DNA from: Nocardia ignorata NBRC 108230
GTDB taxonomy: Bacteria; Actinomycetota; Actinomycetes; Mycobacteriales; Mycobacteriaceae
Length of the DNA: 64,000 nucleotides
NCBI RefSeq assembly: GCF_001612905.1
Contig: NZ_BDBI01000046.1
Span: 1 to 64,000 of the forward strand
Direction of reading: 5' to 3'
Shown here: piece after piece, positions 8,644-17,231 of the stretch
Layout of the letters: each line of letters opens with the position of its first letter
How positions within the stretch are numbered: position 1 is the first letter of the stretch
Made by a program: the position numbers and the translations under genes
Notes under the pieces: model-generated
The model's database searches: none
Told to the model about the DNA's origin: nothing
The model's input: only the letters and a program-made list of their open reading frames with translations

Positions 8644-8674
8644 CGAGCCCACCCGTTGCGAACGGGTGGGCTCG
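8644..8674 (+). terminator. terminator of the 72-residue small gene
   Basis: Perfect 14-bp stem (8644-8657 with 8661-8674), three-base loop, followed by TTG, 12 bases after the stop codon at 8631. Confidence 0.75.
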
Positions 8675-8717
8675 TTGCCGTGGGCGCCCTGTGTGATCGA
8701 CCGGGCCGGAAACAGGC

Positions 8718-8751
8718 CGAAGGCCCCGGTCCGTGTGGACCGGGGCCTTCG
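8718..8751 (-). terminator. rpsA terminator
   Basis: Perfect 15-bp stem (8718-8732 with 8737-8751) with a four-base loop, about 40 bp beyond the rpsA stop on the minus strand. It pairs back to back with the preceding terminator. Confidence 0.75.
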
Positions 8752-8791
8752 AACTGTGGTTGCTCTACCTGAATCAGGCGTTGCCGCTCAC

Positions 8792-10267
8792 TCAGGCGTT
8801 ACCGCTGAGCTTCTCCCGCAGAGCCGCCAGCTGCGCGTCACTGGCGAGCGAACCGCCGGTGGACTCGGCCGGACCGGAGGTGGCCTGCGTGGCGTTGCCG
8901 CTCTCGGAGGAGTAGTTGCCAGCGGCCGGACCGCCCGCGGCGGCTTCGGCAGCCGCGTCGGCAGCCATCTTCTCCATCTGAGCGGTGTGCATCTTGTGGC
9001 GACGCTCGGCCTCGGCGTAGCGGCCTTCCCACTCTTCACGCTGCTTGTCGAAGCCCTCGAGCCATTCGTTGGTCTCGGGATCGAAGCCCTCGGGGAAGAT
9101 GTAGTTGCCCGCTTCGTCGTAGCTGTCGGCCATGCCGTACTTCGACGGGTCGAACTCGGCGTGGTAGTCCTCGTTCGCCTGCTTCAGCGACAGCGAGATC
9201 CGGCGACGCTCCAGGTCGATGTCGATGACCTTGACCATCGCGTCGTCGCCGACGGCCACGACCTGGTCCGGGACCTCCACGTGGCGCTCGGCCAGCTCGG
9301 AGATGTGCACCAGGCCCTCGATGCCCTCTTCGACGCGCACGAACGCACCGAAGGGAACCAGCTTGGTGACCTTGCCGGGCACGATCTGGCCGATGGCGTG
9401 GGTCCGGGCGAACTGACGCCACGGGTCTTCCTGGGTCGCCTTGAGCGACAGGGAGACGCGCTCGCGGTCCAGGTCGACGTCGAGAACCTCGACGGTGACC
9501 TCGTTGCCGACCTCGACGACCTCGGACGGGTGGTCGATGTGCTTCCAGGACAGCTCGGAGACGTGCACCAGGCCGTCGACGCCGCCCAGGTCCACGAAGG
9601 CACCGAAGTTGACGATCGAGGAGACCACACCCTTGCGGACCTGGCCCTTCTGCAGCTGGTGCAGGAACTCGCTGCGGACCTCGGACTGGGTCTGCTCGAG
9701 CCAGGCGCGACGCGACAGGACCACGTTGTTGCGGTTCTTGTCGAGCTCGATGATCTTGGCCTCGATCTCCTTGCCGACGTACGGCTGGAGGTCGCGAACA
9801 CGACGCATCTCGACGAGCGAGGCGGGCAGGAAGCCACGGAGACCGATGTCGAGGATCAGGCCGCCCTTGACGACCTCGATGACGGTGCCCTTGACGGCCT
9901 CGTCCTTCTCCTTGAGCTCCTCGATCGTGCCCCACGCGCGCTCGTACTGAGCCCGCTTCTTCGACAGGATCAGGCGGCCTTCCTTGTCCTCCTTGGTGAG
10001 AACCAGGGCCTCGACCGCATCGCCCACGGAAACGACCTCGTTCGGGTCGACATCGTGCTTGATGGAGAGTTCACGGGAGGGGATGACGCCTTCGGTCTTG
10101 TAACCGATGTCGAGCAGGACCTCGTCACGATCGACCTTGACGATGGTTCCCTCGACGATGTCGCCATCGTTGAAGTACTTGATCGTGGCGTCGATGGCGG
10201 CGAGGAAATCCTCGGCGGAGCCGATGTCGTTGACGGCTACCTGCGGCGAGGTGACGGTGGTGGGCAT
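8792..10267 (-). CDS. rpsA: 30S ribosomal protein S1
   Basis: 491 residues. S1 binds mRNA leaders on the small subunit. Four S1/OB repeats can be read (GDIVEGTIVKVD, GGLILDIGLRGFLP, VNFGAFVDLGGVDGLVH, VPFGAFVRVEEGIEGLVH), the actinobacterial count, followed by a ~110-residue flexible, acidic and then Ala/Gly-rich tail. The chosen ATG gives MPTTVTSPQVAVNDIGS, matching the mycobacterial N-terminus from memory; an in-frame ATG at 10309 is rejected. A GGAG lies ~12 bases upstream. The gene keeps its position next to coaE and has a long leader region (10268-10562). Confidence 0.97.
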   Translation of the reverse strand: MPTTVTSPQVAVNDIGSAEDFLAAIDATIKYFNDGDIVEGTIVKVDRDEVLLDIGYKTEGVIPSRELSIKHDVDPNEVVSVGDAVEALVLTKEDKEGRLILSKKRAQYERAWGTIEELKEKDEAVKGTVIEVVKGGLILDIGLRGFLPASLVEMRRVRDLQPYVGKEIEAKIIELDKNRNNVVLSRRAWLEQTQSEVRSEFLHQLQKGQVRKGVVSSIVNFGAFVDLGGVDGLVHVSELSWKHIDHPSEVVEVGNEVTVEVLDVDLDRERVSLSLKATQEDPWRQFARTHAIGQIVPGKVTKLVPFGAFVRVEEGIEGLVHISELAERHVEVPDQVVAVGDDAMVKVIDIDLERRRISLSLKQANEDYHAEFDPSKYGMADSYDEAGNYIFPEGFDPETNEWLEGFDKQREEWEGRYAEAERRHKMHTAQMEKMAADAAAEAAAGGPAAGNYSSESGNATQATSGPAESTGGSLASDAQLAALREKLSGNA

Positions 10268-10549
10268 ATGTGGGTTTGCTCCGGACGGATTGTGGTCGGT
10301 TGCGGACATTGGAACTTTCGGTACGCTGCGAGATCACCGCGACGAGGCGACGAGGGACCGAACAAGTATCGCACGGACCGCCGACATTGCCGCTGATCAA
10401 ACTCAGCACGGGCGACTCCGTCATCGGATACTGTACGCATCAACCCCGGCGCACAGCGTTCCTCGTGAGAGGTTCCTCGAAAGACACTCGCGTGCCTCAG
10501 CGTACGCGAGGGTGTTCCAGCCGGGCAAACCACCCCCCGTTCCCGCCGA

Positions 10550-10555
10550 TACCCT
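10550..10555 (+). promoter_or_regulatory. -10 element of the methyltransferase gene (leaderless)
   Basis: TACCCT, seven bases, then GTG at 10563. It lies in the ~295-bp divergent gap with rpsA, where no further gene is seen. Confidence 0.55.
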
Positions 10556-10562
10556 TGGCGCC

Positions 10563-11435
10563 GTGTCCGATGACGAACGCCATGCGCAGGCGAACGCGCT
10601 GCTGGGAACCGCGGCGACCACCCGAACCAGGATCGGCTCGGCCGACAGCGAACGCGCCAGCAGGCGCTGGTGGGACGCCGACGCCGACCAGTACCACCAG
10701 ACCCACGCCGATTTCCTCGGTGTCGACTCCCCCGGCGGCGAGTTCGTGTGGTGCCCGGAGGGGCTGCACGAGGGCGACATGCATTTTCTGGGCGACGTGA
10801 CGGGCAGGCGGGTGCTCGAGATCGGGTGCGGTTCGGCCCCGTGTTCGCGGTGGCTGGCGGGGCAGGGCGCGCATCCCGTCGGGCTGGATGTGTCGATGGG
10901 GATGCTCGCACGCGGTGTGGCCGCGATGGAGCAGGGCGGACCGCAGGTGCCGCTGGTCCAGGCGGGCGCGGAGGCGTTGCCGTTCGCGGACGAATCCTTC
11001 GATCTGGCCTGTTCGGCGTTCGGCGGGGTGCCGTTCGTCGCCGATTCGGCGCGGGTGATGCGCGAAGTCGCGCGGGTGCTCGTGCCGGGTGGCCGGTGGG
11101 TGTTCTCGGTGAATCACCCGATGCGGTGGATTTTCCCCGACGATCCCGGCGAGGACGGCCTGGTCGCGCGTATCCCGTATTTCGACCGCACCCCTTATGT
11201 AGAGGTCGACAGCGAGGGCGTGCCGACCTACGTCGAGCACCATCGCACGATCGGTGACCGGGTGCGTGAGATCGTCGGTGCGGGGCTGACCCTGCTCGAC
11301 ATCGTGGAACCGGACTGGCCGGAATGGCTCGACCGCGAATGGGGGCAGTGGTCGCCGTTGCGCGGGGAGATCTTCCCCGGTACCGCCATCTTTGTCACCG
11401 AGAAGCCCGCCGGCACCGGGCTGTCCGGCGCCTAG
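10563..11435 (+). CDS. class I SAM-dependent methyltransferase
   Basis: 290 residues. The SAM-binding motif I is VLEIGCGSAPCSRWL, followed by an acidic end of strand 2 (GLDVS) and the motif ALPFADESFDLACSAFG, all of Methyltransf_11 type. The substrate is unknown. The region ahead of motif I (RRWWDADADQYHQTHADFLG) resembles actinobacterial small-molecule methyltransferases. The GTG start is set by the promoter seven bases upstream; the frame stays open far upstream but that part overlaps rpsA. The stop overlaps the convergent neighbour by four bases. Confidence 0.85.
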   Translation: MSDDERHAQANALLGTAATTRTRIGSADSERASRRWWDADADQYHQTHADFLGVDSPGGEFVWCPEGLHEGDMHFLGDVTGRRVLEIGCGSAPCSRWLAGQGAHPVGLDVSMGMLARGVAAMEQGGPQVPLVQAGAEALPFADESFDLACSAFGGVPFVADSARVMREVARVLVPGGRWVFSVNHPMRWIFPDDPGEDGLVARIPYFDRTPYVEVDSEGVPTYVEHHRTIGDRVREIVGAGLTLLDIVEPDWPEWLDREWGQWSPLRGEIFPGTAIFVTEKPAGTGLSGA

Positions 11436-12013
11436 AAGTCGGGCAGCGCCGCGAACGACGGGGCGACCTGGACGTTCGGCACCGTTTCGGCGACCCAGCG
11501 ACGCGCCCTGGTGAGCGCGTGATGCGGGAATTCGGCGTCGAAGCGGACTTCGTCGGACAGCAGGTACGGCAGTTTCCCGCGCAGGCCCGGCGCGTAGGGG
11601 TGGGGCGGGCACATCTCGTCGCGGCGGAATCGGCTGCCGATCGTCCGTTCCCGCTCCCCCGGCGGTCCCGTCTCCGGGCAGATGATCTGGAACACCGCAG
11701 AGCAGCGGTCCTTGGGCACCACGATGGACGCCGCGAACACGAGCTCACCGTGCGGACCCGGCATCCGCGTCTTCTCGACGCGCAGCAACGCGGGCAACTG
11801 GTCGACCCACACCACGAATGCCTCGATCAGGCAACCGGTGCGCGCGTGGTGTTCGGCCAGCCGCTTGCGCAGCCGCTTCGGATCGTCGAGCCGCGCGGGC
11901 AGATCGGGTGCGCCGTTGACGTAGTTCAGCGCGACGACATCACGAGTGGCCGGATTCCCCCAGGTCGTGTCGTCCAACTGTTGCATTCCAGGAATGTCGA
12001 ACGAGATGGGCAC
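11432..12013 (-). CDS. conserved-looking hypothetical protein, 193 residues
   Basis: I do not recognise a named domain. The protein is soluble with no signal peptide, and has the features HARTGCLIEAFVVW, ASIVVPKDRCSAVFQIICPE and LPYLLSDEVRFDAEFPHHALTRARRW. The strand-rich middle and the tail read like a real globular protein. The GTG start at 12013 is supported by TAAATT six bases upstream. Its last four bases overlap the end of the convergent methyltransferase gene. Confidence 0.7.
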   Translation of the reverse strand: MPISFDIPGMQQLDDTTWGNPATRDVVALNYVNGAPDLPARLDDPKRLRKRLAEHHARTGCLIEAFVVWVDQLPALLRVEKTRMPGPHGELVFAASIVVPKDRCSAVFQIICPETGPPGERERTIGSRFRRDEMCPPHPYAPGLRGKLPYLLSDEVRFDAEFPHHALTRARRWVAETVPNVQVAPSFAALPDF

Positions 12014-12019
12014 CGGATC

Positions 12020-12025
12020 AATTTA
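12020..12025 (-). promoter_or_regulatory. -10 element of the 193-residue gene (leaderless)
   Basis: Minus strand TAAATT, six bases, then GTG at 12013. Confidence 0.5.
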
Positions 12026-12165
12026 CCGGCGCGGTCGAGTTCGGTTGTCCCCGTGCACGGCTCGGCGCGTCGTTCCAGACGAAACCCGGTGTTCGCCCAG
12101 GTCGGCCGGTCGGGCGCCGTGACAGATCACCATGTCGAGCGTCCGAGGACCCCGATCCGAGCGAC

Positions 12166-12336
12166 TCAGTCGCGCTTGGGCTTTCGGCCGACTTGCTCGA
12201 GGGCGAGGCGCAGGGCGTATTCGATCTGGGAGTTGATGCTGCGCAGGTCGTCGGCCGCCCACTTGGCGATGGCCTCGTGGACGGCCGGGTCGAGCCGCAG
12301 CAGAACCTTTTTGGGTTCTCTCTTCGGCGCGGGCAC
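12166..12336 (-). CDS. ribbon-helix-helix (Arc/CopG-like) small protein
   Basis: 56 residues. VPAPKREPKKVLLRLDPAV is the basic beta-strand with the start of helix 1, and RSINSQIEYALRLALEQ is the second helix, the Arc/MetJ DNA-binding fold. The GTG start has GAGG eight bases before it and lies eight bases after the stop of the SPFH gene, so the two are one operon. A plausible role is DNA-binding autoregulation of that operon. Toxin-antitoxin membership is unlikely because no toxin gene adjoins. Confidence 0.75.
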   Translation of the reverse strand: MPAPKREPKKVLLRLDPAVHEAIAKWAADDLRSINSQIEYALRLALEQVGRKPKRD

Positions 12337-12344
12337 AGTCGACC

Positions 12345-13229
12345 TCAGTAGAGGGATCCGGCGTTGACGACCGGTTGCGTCGCGCGGTCGCCACAGAGGA
12401 CGACGAGCAGGTTGGAGACCATGTTGGCCTTGCGTTCCTCGTCGAGTTCGACGGTGCCCTGTTCGGCCAGGCGGTCGAGCGCCAGGGCGACCATGCCGAC
12501 GGCGCCCTCGACGATCTGGGTGCGGGCGGCGACCACCTGCGCGGCCTGCTGACGGACCAGCATCGCCTGCGCGATCTCGGGTGCGTAGGCGAGGTGGGTG
12601 ATGCGGGCCTCGATCACCTCGATACCAGCGGTGAGGGTGCGTTCGCGCAGTTCGACGGTGAGTTCCCCGGCCACCTCGGCGCCGTCGCGCAGGCTGGTGC
12701 GGGCTTCGTCGTGGGCGTCGTAGGGATGCGTGGTCGCCAGGTGACGGACCGCGGCCTCGGACTGGGTCTCGACGTACTCCTCGTAGTCGTCGACCGCGAA
12801 GGCGGCCTTGAAGCTGTCGACCACCTTGTAGACCACCACGGCCGCGATCTCGACGGGGTTGCCGTCGGCGTCGTTGACCTTCAGTTTCTGGGTCTCGAAG
12901 TTGCGCACCCGCAGCGAGATGGACTTGCGGTCGCTGAGCGGGACCACCGAGAAGAAACCGGGTTCGCTGACCGAGCCGATGTAGCGGCCGAAGAAGGTGA
13001 CGACCTTGGCCTCGTTGGGGTCGACCACGATCAGCCCGGTGGCCAGTGCCGCGACGATCACCACGCCGAGCACGCCGACTACCGCGCCCGCCCAGGCGAG
13101 TGCGCCACCGTCGTGCTTGGACACCGAGATCAGCGACAGCACCGCGAGGGCGCCGAACAGCAGGGTGGACACCAACCACCCGAGTAGGACGGCAAATCCG
13201 TTGAAGCGAAAGGCGGGCCGCAGTTCCAT
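12345..13229 (-). CDS. SPFH/Band-7 membrane protein
   Basis: 294 residues. Two N-terminal membrane helices (AVLLGWLVSTLLFGALAVL and WAGAVVGVLGVVIVAALATG) are followed by an SPFH/prohibitin domain: IVVDPNEAKVVTFFGRYIG, SLRVRNFETQKLKVND, VEIAAVVVYKVVD. A coiled C-terminal region rich in Ala/Arg/Glu (AQAMLVRQQAAQVVAARTQI) completes the slipin-like layout. Such proteins form membrane-attached oligomers. ATG 13229 follows GGAGG at a good distance. It is coupled to the downstream ribbon-helix-helix gene. A GATATC-N5-GATATC element lies just upstream. Confidence 0.88.
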   Translation of the reverse strand: MELRPAFRFNGFAVLLGWLVSTLLFGALAVLSLISVSKHDGGALAWAGAVVGVLGVVIVAALATGLIVVDPNEAKVVTFFGRYIGSVSEPGFFSVVPLSDRKSISLRVRNFETQKLKVNDADGNPVEIAAVVVYKVVDSFKAAFAVDDYEEYVETQSEAAVRHLATTHPYDAHDEARTSLRDGAEVAGELTVELRERTLTAGIEVIEARITHLAYAPEIAQAMLVRQQAAQVVAARTQIVEGAVGMVALALDRLAEQGTVELDEERKANMVSNLLVVLCGDRATQPVVNAGSLY

Positions 13230-13239
13230 GACATCCTCC

Positions 13240-13256
13240 GATATCCGAGTGATATC
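13240..13256. promoter_or_regulatory. GATATC-N5-GATATC element upstream of the SPFH gene
   Basis: Two self-palindromic GATATC blocks separated by five bases sit 11-27 bases before the ATG, immediately above the ribosome-binding site. This position suits an operator, possibly for the co-transcribed ribbon-helix-helix protein. Confidence 0.4.
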
Positions 13257-13294
13257 ATTACAATAGCAGATACAGACTGCGGCGACAACGCCGG

Positions 13295-14629
13295 TTACGC
13301 GCCGGGGATGGTCCGATTGGCGCGGAACATGCCGTGCGGGTCGTACTTCGTCTTCAAGGCCCGCAGCCTGTCGAAATCGGCACGGGGATAGCCCGCCGCC
13401 GTCTGCTCGTGGCCTGCCGCGGCGCCCGCGCCGTAGAGGAAGTTGAGGCTGTGGCCGATCGTCCACGGCGCCAGCGCTTTTCGCACCGCGCTCAGCGCTT
13501 CGGGAGCGGCGTCGCCGGCGCCCGCGTCGGTGATGACCCGCACGATGTACTCGGCGTCGCGATGACCGACCGACGCGGTTCCCCGGCGCAGCGCCCCACC
13601 GAGATGACGGATGTCGACCACGGCGTCGACCGGTCCGCCGGGTGCGGTCTGCGCCCGCAACGCGGCCAGCGCTTCGGGGGTGAGGTCGGCGAGCAGTGCG
13701 TTGGTCGCGGCATAGGCGTGCGGGAAGTCGGGGTCGCTGTGCACCGTGTGGGATTCGGTGTAGGGCATGGTGCGCAGGTCGTCGCGCAGGCGGTCACCGA
13801 TCGCGCGCAACGGTGCGATCAGGCGCTCGGCCGCCTCGCCGGGCAACGTGGTCGCCACCCGGACGGAGGCAACGTGCCTGCCGCGCAACAGCTGCGGGAC
13901 CGGCGGGATGTCGGGGAAGGTCAGCACGGCGACGGTGGAGGTGATTTCCTCGGGCACGGTCGCACTCCACTGCCGCCAGGTGTCGAGCACCGTGTCGACG
14001 AGCGGGGTATCGAACATCAACTGGCCGCCATAGATTTCGGTGACGGGCACGAGGTCGAGTTCGAGGGCGGTCACCACACCGAAGTTGCCGCCCGTGCCGA
14101 GGACCGCCGAGAACAGTTCGTCGGCGGGGCCGATGGTGCGGACGCGACCGTCCGCCGTGACGAGTTCGATCGAGCGCACATGGTCTGCGGCATAACCGAA
14201 TTCGCGGCCGAGCAACCCGAGACCGCCGCCGAGCGCATAGCCGACCACACCCACCGACGGTGACGAACCGTTCAGCGGGGCCAACCCGTACGCGGCGGCG
14301 GCCTCGACCAGTGCGCCGGCCCGGACACCGGCGCCGACCCTGGCGGTTCGTTTGTCCGGGTCGACGGTGATCGCGTTCATCCGGCCGGTGGTGACGAGCA
14401 CCCCGCCGTCGACGGCGACCGACAGGCCGTGCCCGGTGGCCTGCACAGCGAGGAGAACCCGGTGCCGCGCCGCGTATTCCACGGCGGCGCGCACGTCCTC
14501 GGTGTGGACGGCACCGGCGACGAGTGCGGGCCGGTGGGTGTAGGCGGTCTGGAATCCGGCGATCTCCTGCTGGTACCCGGCGTCGTCCGGGGTGAAGACG
14601 GGGCCGGTGAAAGTGGCGGTTTCAGTCAT
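13295..14629 (-). CDS. FAD-binding PCMH/BBE-type oxidoreductase
   Basis: 444 residues. The N-terminal PCMH domain has VQATGHGLSVAVDGGVLV, whose histidine is the usual attachment point for FAD, and GYALGGGLGLLGREFGYAAD. The C-terminal YPRADFDRLRALKTKYDP matches the BBE substrate-side motif. The position that carries a second, cysteine FAD link in berberine-bridge enzymes appears to be Ala/Leu. Members oxidise alcohols, sugars or amines; the substrate is unknown. ATG 14629 has GTGGAG upstream. It is divergent from the LysR gene at 14700, its probable regulator. Confidence 0.85.
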   Translation of the reverse strand: MTETATFTGPVFTPDDAGYQQEIAGFQTAYTHRPALVAGAVHTEDVRAAVEYAARHRVLLAVQATGHGLSVAVDGGVLVTTGRMNAITVDPDKRTARVGAGVRAGALVEAAAAYGLAPLNGSSPSVGVVGYALGGGLGLLGREFGYAADHVRSIELVTADGRVRTIGPADELFSAVLGTGGNFGVVTALELDLVPVTEIYGGQLMFDTPLVDTVLDTWRQWSATVPEEITSTVAVLTFPDIPPVPQLLRGRHVASVRVATTLPGEAAERLIAPLRAIGDRLRDDLRTMPYTESHTVHSDPDFPHAYAATNALLADLTPEALAALRAQTAPGGPVDAVVDIRHLGGALRRGTASVGHRDAEYIVRVITDAGAGDAAPEALSAVRKALAPWTIGHSLNFLYGAGAAAGHEQTAAGYPRADFDRLRALKTKYDPHGMFRANRTIPGA

Positions 14630-14685
14630 GACTCCACTGTGCTCACCCTGGTGGAATAAGCCCAACAGATAGTTTTTCTCGGCCC

Positions 14686-14701
14686 TATAATCAGTGCTTA
14701 T
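14686..14701. promoter_or_regulatory. consensus TATAAT promoter overlapping a LysR box
   Basis: TATAAT at 14686-14691 is a perfect -10, eight bases before the LysR ATG at 14700, so the message is probably leaderless. ATAA-N7-TTAT (14687-14701) contains a T-N11-A LysR-type box over the same bases, which fits autorepression and control of the divergent FAD oxidase. Confidence 0.6.
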
Positions 14702-15599
14702 GGAATTGCGGCAGCTGCGGTACTTCGTGACCGTCGTCGACGAGGGCGGCTTCACCCGGGCGGCCCAGCGCCTGCACCTGAGTCAGCCGGGTCTCAGCGC
14801 GCAGCTCAAACAGCTCGAACGCGAACTCGGCCAGCGGCTCGTGGACCGCGGCGCCCGGACCGTCACCGCGACCGAGGTCGGCCGGGCGGTCCTCGACCAC
14901 GCCCGCGCCGCCCTCGCCGCCGTCGATCGCATCGAGCAGACCGTCCAGGAGTTCAGCGGACTGCTGCGTGGCCGGGTGCGGTTGGGTGCCGTCTCCGGTG
15001 CGGCGGCCGACGAGTTCGACATCGCGGGTGTGCTGGCCGGCTTCCACGACGACCACCCCGGTGTCGCGATCAGCCTGACCGAGGACACCTCCGAACGCAT
15101 GCTCGCCGCACTCGACCGCGACGACCTCGACCTCGCCCTGGTCGGCCTCACCGGCGCCGAGCTCGGACCCGGCATCGCCACCGACGTGGTGCTCGAGACG
15201 CCGCTCGTCGCCGCGGTCGCCGCCGAGTCCGACGAACCCGCCGACACCATCACCCTGCGGGCACTCACCGAACGTCGCCTCATCTGCCTTCCCCGGGGAA
15301 CCGGCCTGCGCGGGATCTTCGAACGTTCCTGCGCCGCCGCGGGTTTCGTGCCGGAGATCGCGTTCGAGGCCGCCGCTCCCCCGCTGCTGCTCGAGCTCGC
15401 CGCACGCGGCCTCGGCACGGCGGTGGTACCCGCGCTCGGGGCCGAGGAAGCGGCGGGATTCGGGGTTCGGGTGCTCCCGATCGTCGAGCCGGCGATCCGC
15501 GGCAGGCTGGCGCTGGCCTGGCGAGGTGATCGCCCGCTCGCCCCGGCGGCCAAGGTGCTGCTCGGTCAGCTGCGCATCGCGCTGCGCACCGGCACCTGA
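14700..15599 (+). CDS. LysR-family transcriptional regulator
   Basis: 299 residues. The N-terminal winged helix is intact (MELRQLRYFVTVVDEGGFTR, then AAQRLHLSQPGLSAQLKQLE), with an effector domain from ~90 to the end (GRVRLGAV, DLDLALVGLTG, AARGLGTAVVPALGAEEA). It resembles aromatic or hydroxylated-compound LysR regulators. The start is set by the promoter; a GTG six bases upstream is an alternative. It is divergent from the FAD oxidase with ~70 bp between starts, the classic LysR-target layout. Confidence 0.9.
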   Translation: MELRQLRYFVTVVDEGGFTRAAQRLHLSQPGLSAQLKQLERELGQRLVDRGARTVTATEVGRAVLDHARAALAAVDRIEQTVQEFSGLLRGRVRLGAVSGAAADEFDIAGVLAGFHDDHPGVAISLTEDTSERMLAALDRDDLDLALVGLTGAELGPGIATDVVLETPLVAAVAAESDEPADTITLRALTERRLICLPRGTGLRGIFERSCAAAGFVPEIAFEAAAPPLLLELAARGLGTAVVPALGAEEAAGFGVRVLPIVEPAIRGRLALAWRGDRPLAPAAKVLLGQLRIALRTGT

Positions 15600-15686
15600 T
15601 GCCGCCCGCGCCGCCGTCGTCACGGCGGCGTTAGGCTCGCACCACACTGATGAAGGAGAGCTCGACCACGACAGGAAGGGCGCGAC

Positions 15687-17231
15687 ATGGGGCAGTCGAC
15701 AACCGCGGGGAAGTTGCGGGAGCTGCGGCAGAATCTGGTGGCGGCACAGGAACCGGCGGGGGAAGCCGGCGTCGCCAAGCGAGCGGCCAAGGGGATACCG
15801 AGTCCGCGTGAACGGATAGACATGCTGTTGGACAAGGGCAGTTTCGTCGAAATCGGCGCCCTCGTGCGGCAGCCCGGCGACGGCCTCTACGGCGACGGCG
15901 TGGTCACCGGGCACGGAACCGTGGACGGCCGCCCCGTGGTGGTGATCGCCCACGACCAGACCGTGTACGGCGGTTCGGTCGGTGAGATGTTCGGGCGCAA
16001 GGTGGCCATGGCCATGGACCGCGCGGCCGATGTGCAGTGCCCGTTCATCGCGATCAACGACTCCGGCGGTGCGCGCGTGCAGGACGCGGTGACCTCGCTG
16101 GCCTGGTACGCGACCATGAGCCGCCGCCAGCTCCGGTTGTCGGGCCTGGTGCCGCAGGTGTCGATCATGCTCGGCAAATGTGCTGCGGGAGCGGTCTATT
16201 CGCCGATCAACACCGATGTGCTGATCGCCACCGAGTCGGCGTACATGTTCGTCACCGGTCCCGAGATCATCCGGGAGACCACCGGTGAGGTGGTCACCCT
16301 CGAGGAACTCGGCGGCGCGTTCAACCAGGCGCAGAACGGCAACATCCACCACGTCGCCGCCGACGAGCGGGCCGCCTTCGACTGGGCGCGAGCGTATCTG
16401 AGCTACATGCCGTCGAGCTGTTTCGACGAGGCGCCGGTGGTGAATCCCGGTCTCGAACCCGAGGTCACCGAGTCCGATCGCGAACTCGACTCGCTGATCC
16501 CGGATTCCGATCGCGCCGGTTACGACATGTACGACGTGCTGTTACGCATCTTCGACGACGGCGACTTCCACGAGATCGGTGGCAACGCCGCCCGCAATCT
16601 CATCACCGGTTTCGCGCGCGTCGACGGGCGAAGCGTCGGCGTGATCGCCAACCAGCCGCTCGTGTCCAGCGGCGCGATCGATGCCCGCTGCTCGGACAAG
16701 GCGGCCCATTTCATCCGGCTCTGCGACGCATTCGGGTTGCCGCTGGTGTTCGTCGTCGACACACCCGGCGTGCTGCCGGGGGTCGAGGAGGAGAAGATCG
16801 GCGTCATCAAGCGCGGCGGGCGGTTCTTCTACGCGGTGGTCGAGGCGACCGTGCCGATCGTCACCGTCGTCGTGCGCAAGGCATACGGCGGTGGTTACGC
16901 CGTGATGGGCTGCAAGCAGCTCGGCGGCGATGTGAACCTGGCCTGGCCGACCGCCCGCATCGCGGTGATGGGTGCGGAGGCGGCGGTCGGGTTGACCCAG
17001 CGGCGGCAGTTGGCCGCGGTCCCCGAGGAACAGCGCGGCCAGGTCCGTCAGCAGATGATCGACTTCTACAACACCACCGTGGCCACCCCGTGGATCGCCG
17101 CCGAACGCGGCTACATCGACGCGGTGATCGAACCGTCGCGGACCCGCCTGGAAATCCGCAAGGCCCTGCGCCTGCTCGCCGACAAGCGCGAGATGCGAGG
17201 GCCACGCAAACACCTGCTCATGCCGTTGTGA
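15687..17231 (+). CDS. acyl-CoA carboxylase, carboxyltransferase (beta) subunit
   Basis: 514 residues. Transfers CO2 from biotin to an acyl-CoA. Both crotonase-like halves are intact: N-half IAINDSGGARVQDAVTSL and GKCAAGAVYSPINTDV, and C-half VVDTPGVLPGVEEEKIGVIK and RKAYGGGYAVMG. Length matches AccD/PccB enzymes. The biotinylated alpha chain is not in the window, so it must be supplied in trans; acetyl- versus propionyl-CoA preference cannot be judged. AGGAAGG precedes the ATG. Its end overlaps the end of the convergent LysR remnant by 14 bases. Confidence 0.92.
   Translation: MGQSTTAGKLRELRQNLVAAQEPAGEAGVAKRAAKGIPSPRERIDMLLDKGSFVEIGALVRQPGDGLYGDGVVTGHGTVDGRPVVVIAHDQTVYGGSVGEMFGRKVAMAMDRAADVQCPFIAINDSGGARVQDAVTSLAWYATMSRRQLRLSGLVPQVSIMLGKCAAGAVYSPINTDVLIATESAYMFVTGPEIIRETTGEVVTLEELGGAFNQAQNGNIHHVAADERAAFDWARAYLSYMPSSCFDEAPVVNPGLEPEVTESDRELDSLIPDSDRAGYDMYDVLLRIFDDGDFHEIGGNAARNLITGFARVDGRSVGVIANQPLVSSGAIDARCSDKAAHFIRLCDAFGLPLVFVVDTPGVLPGVEEEKIGVIKRGGRFFYAVVEATVPIVTVVVRKAYGGGYAVMGCKQLGGDVNLAWPTARIAVMGAEAAVGLTQRRQLAAVPEEQRGQVRQQMIDFYNTTVATPWIAAERGYIDAVIEPSRTRLEIRKALRLLADKREMRGPRKHLLMPL

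Noticed and set aside
8666..10396. 576-codon open frame opposite rpsA
   Set aside because: Antisense shadow of ribosomal protein S1. Composition is Leu/Val/Asp-repetitive and mirrors the S1 repeats.
14691..16352. 553-codon minus-strand frame across the LysR and carboxylase genes
   Set aside because: It covers two well-supported genes on the other strand and crosses the gap between them without any recognisable domain.
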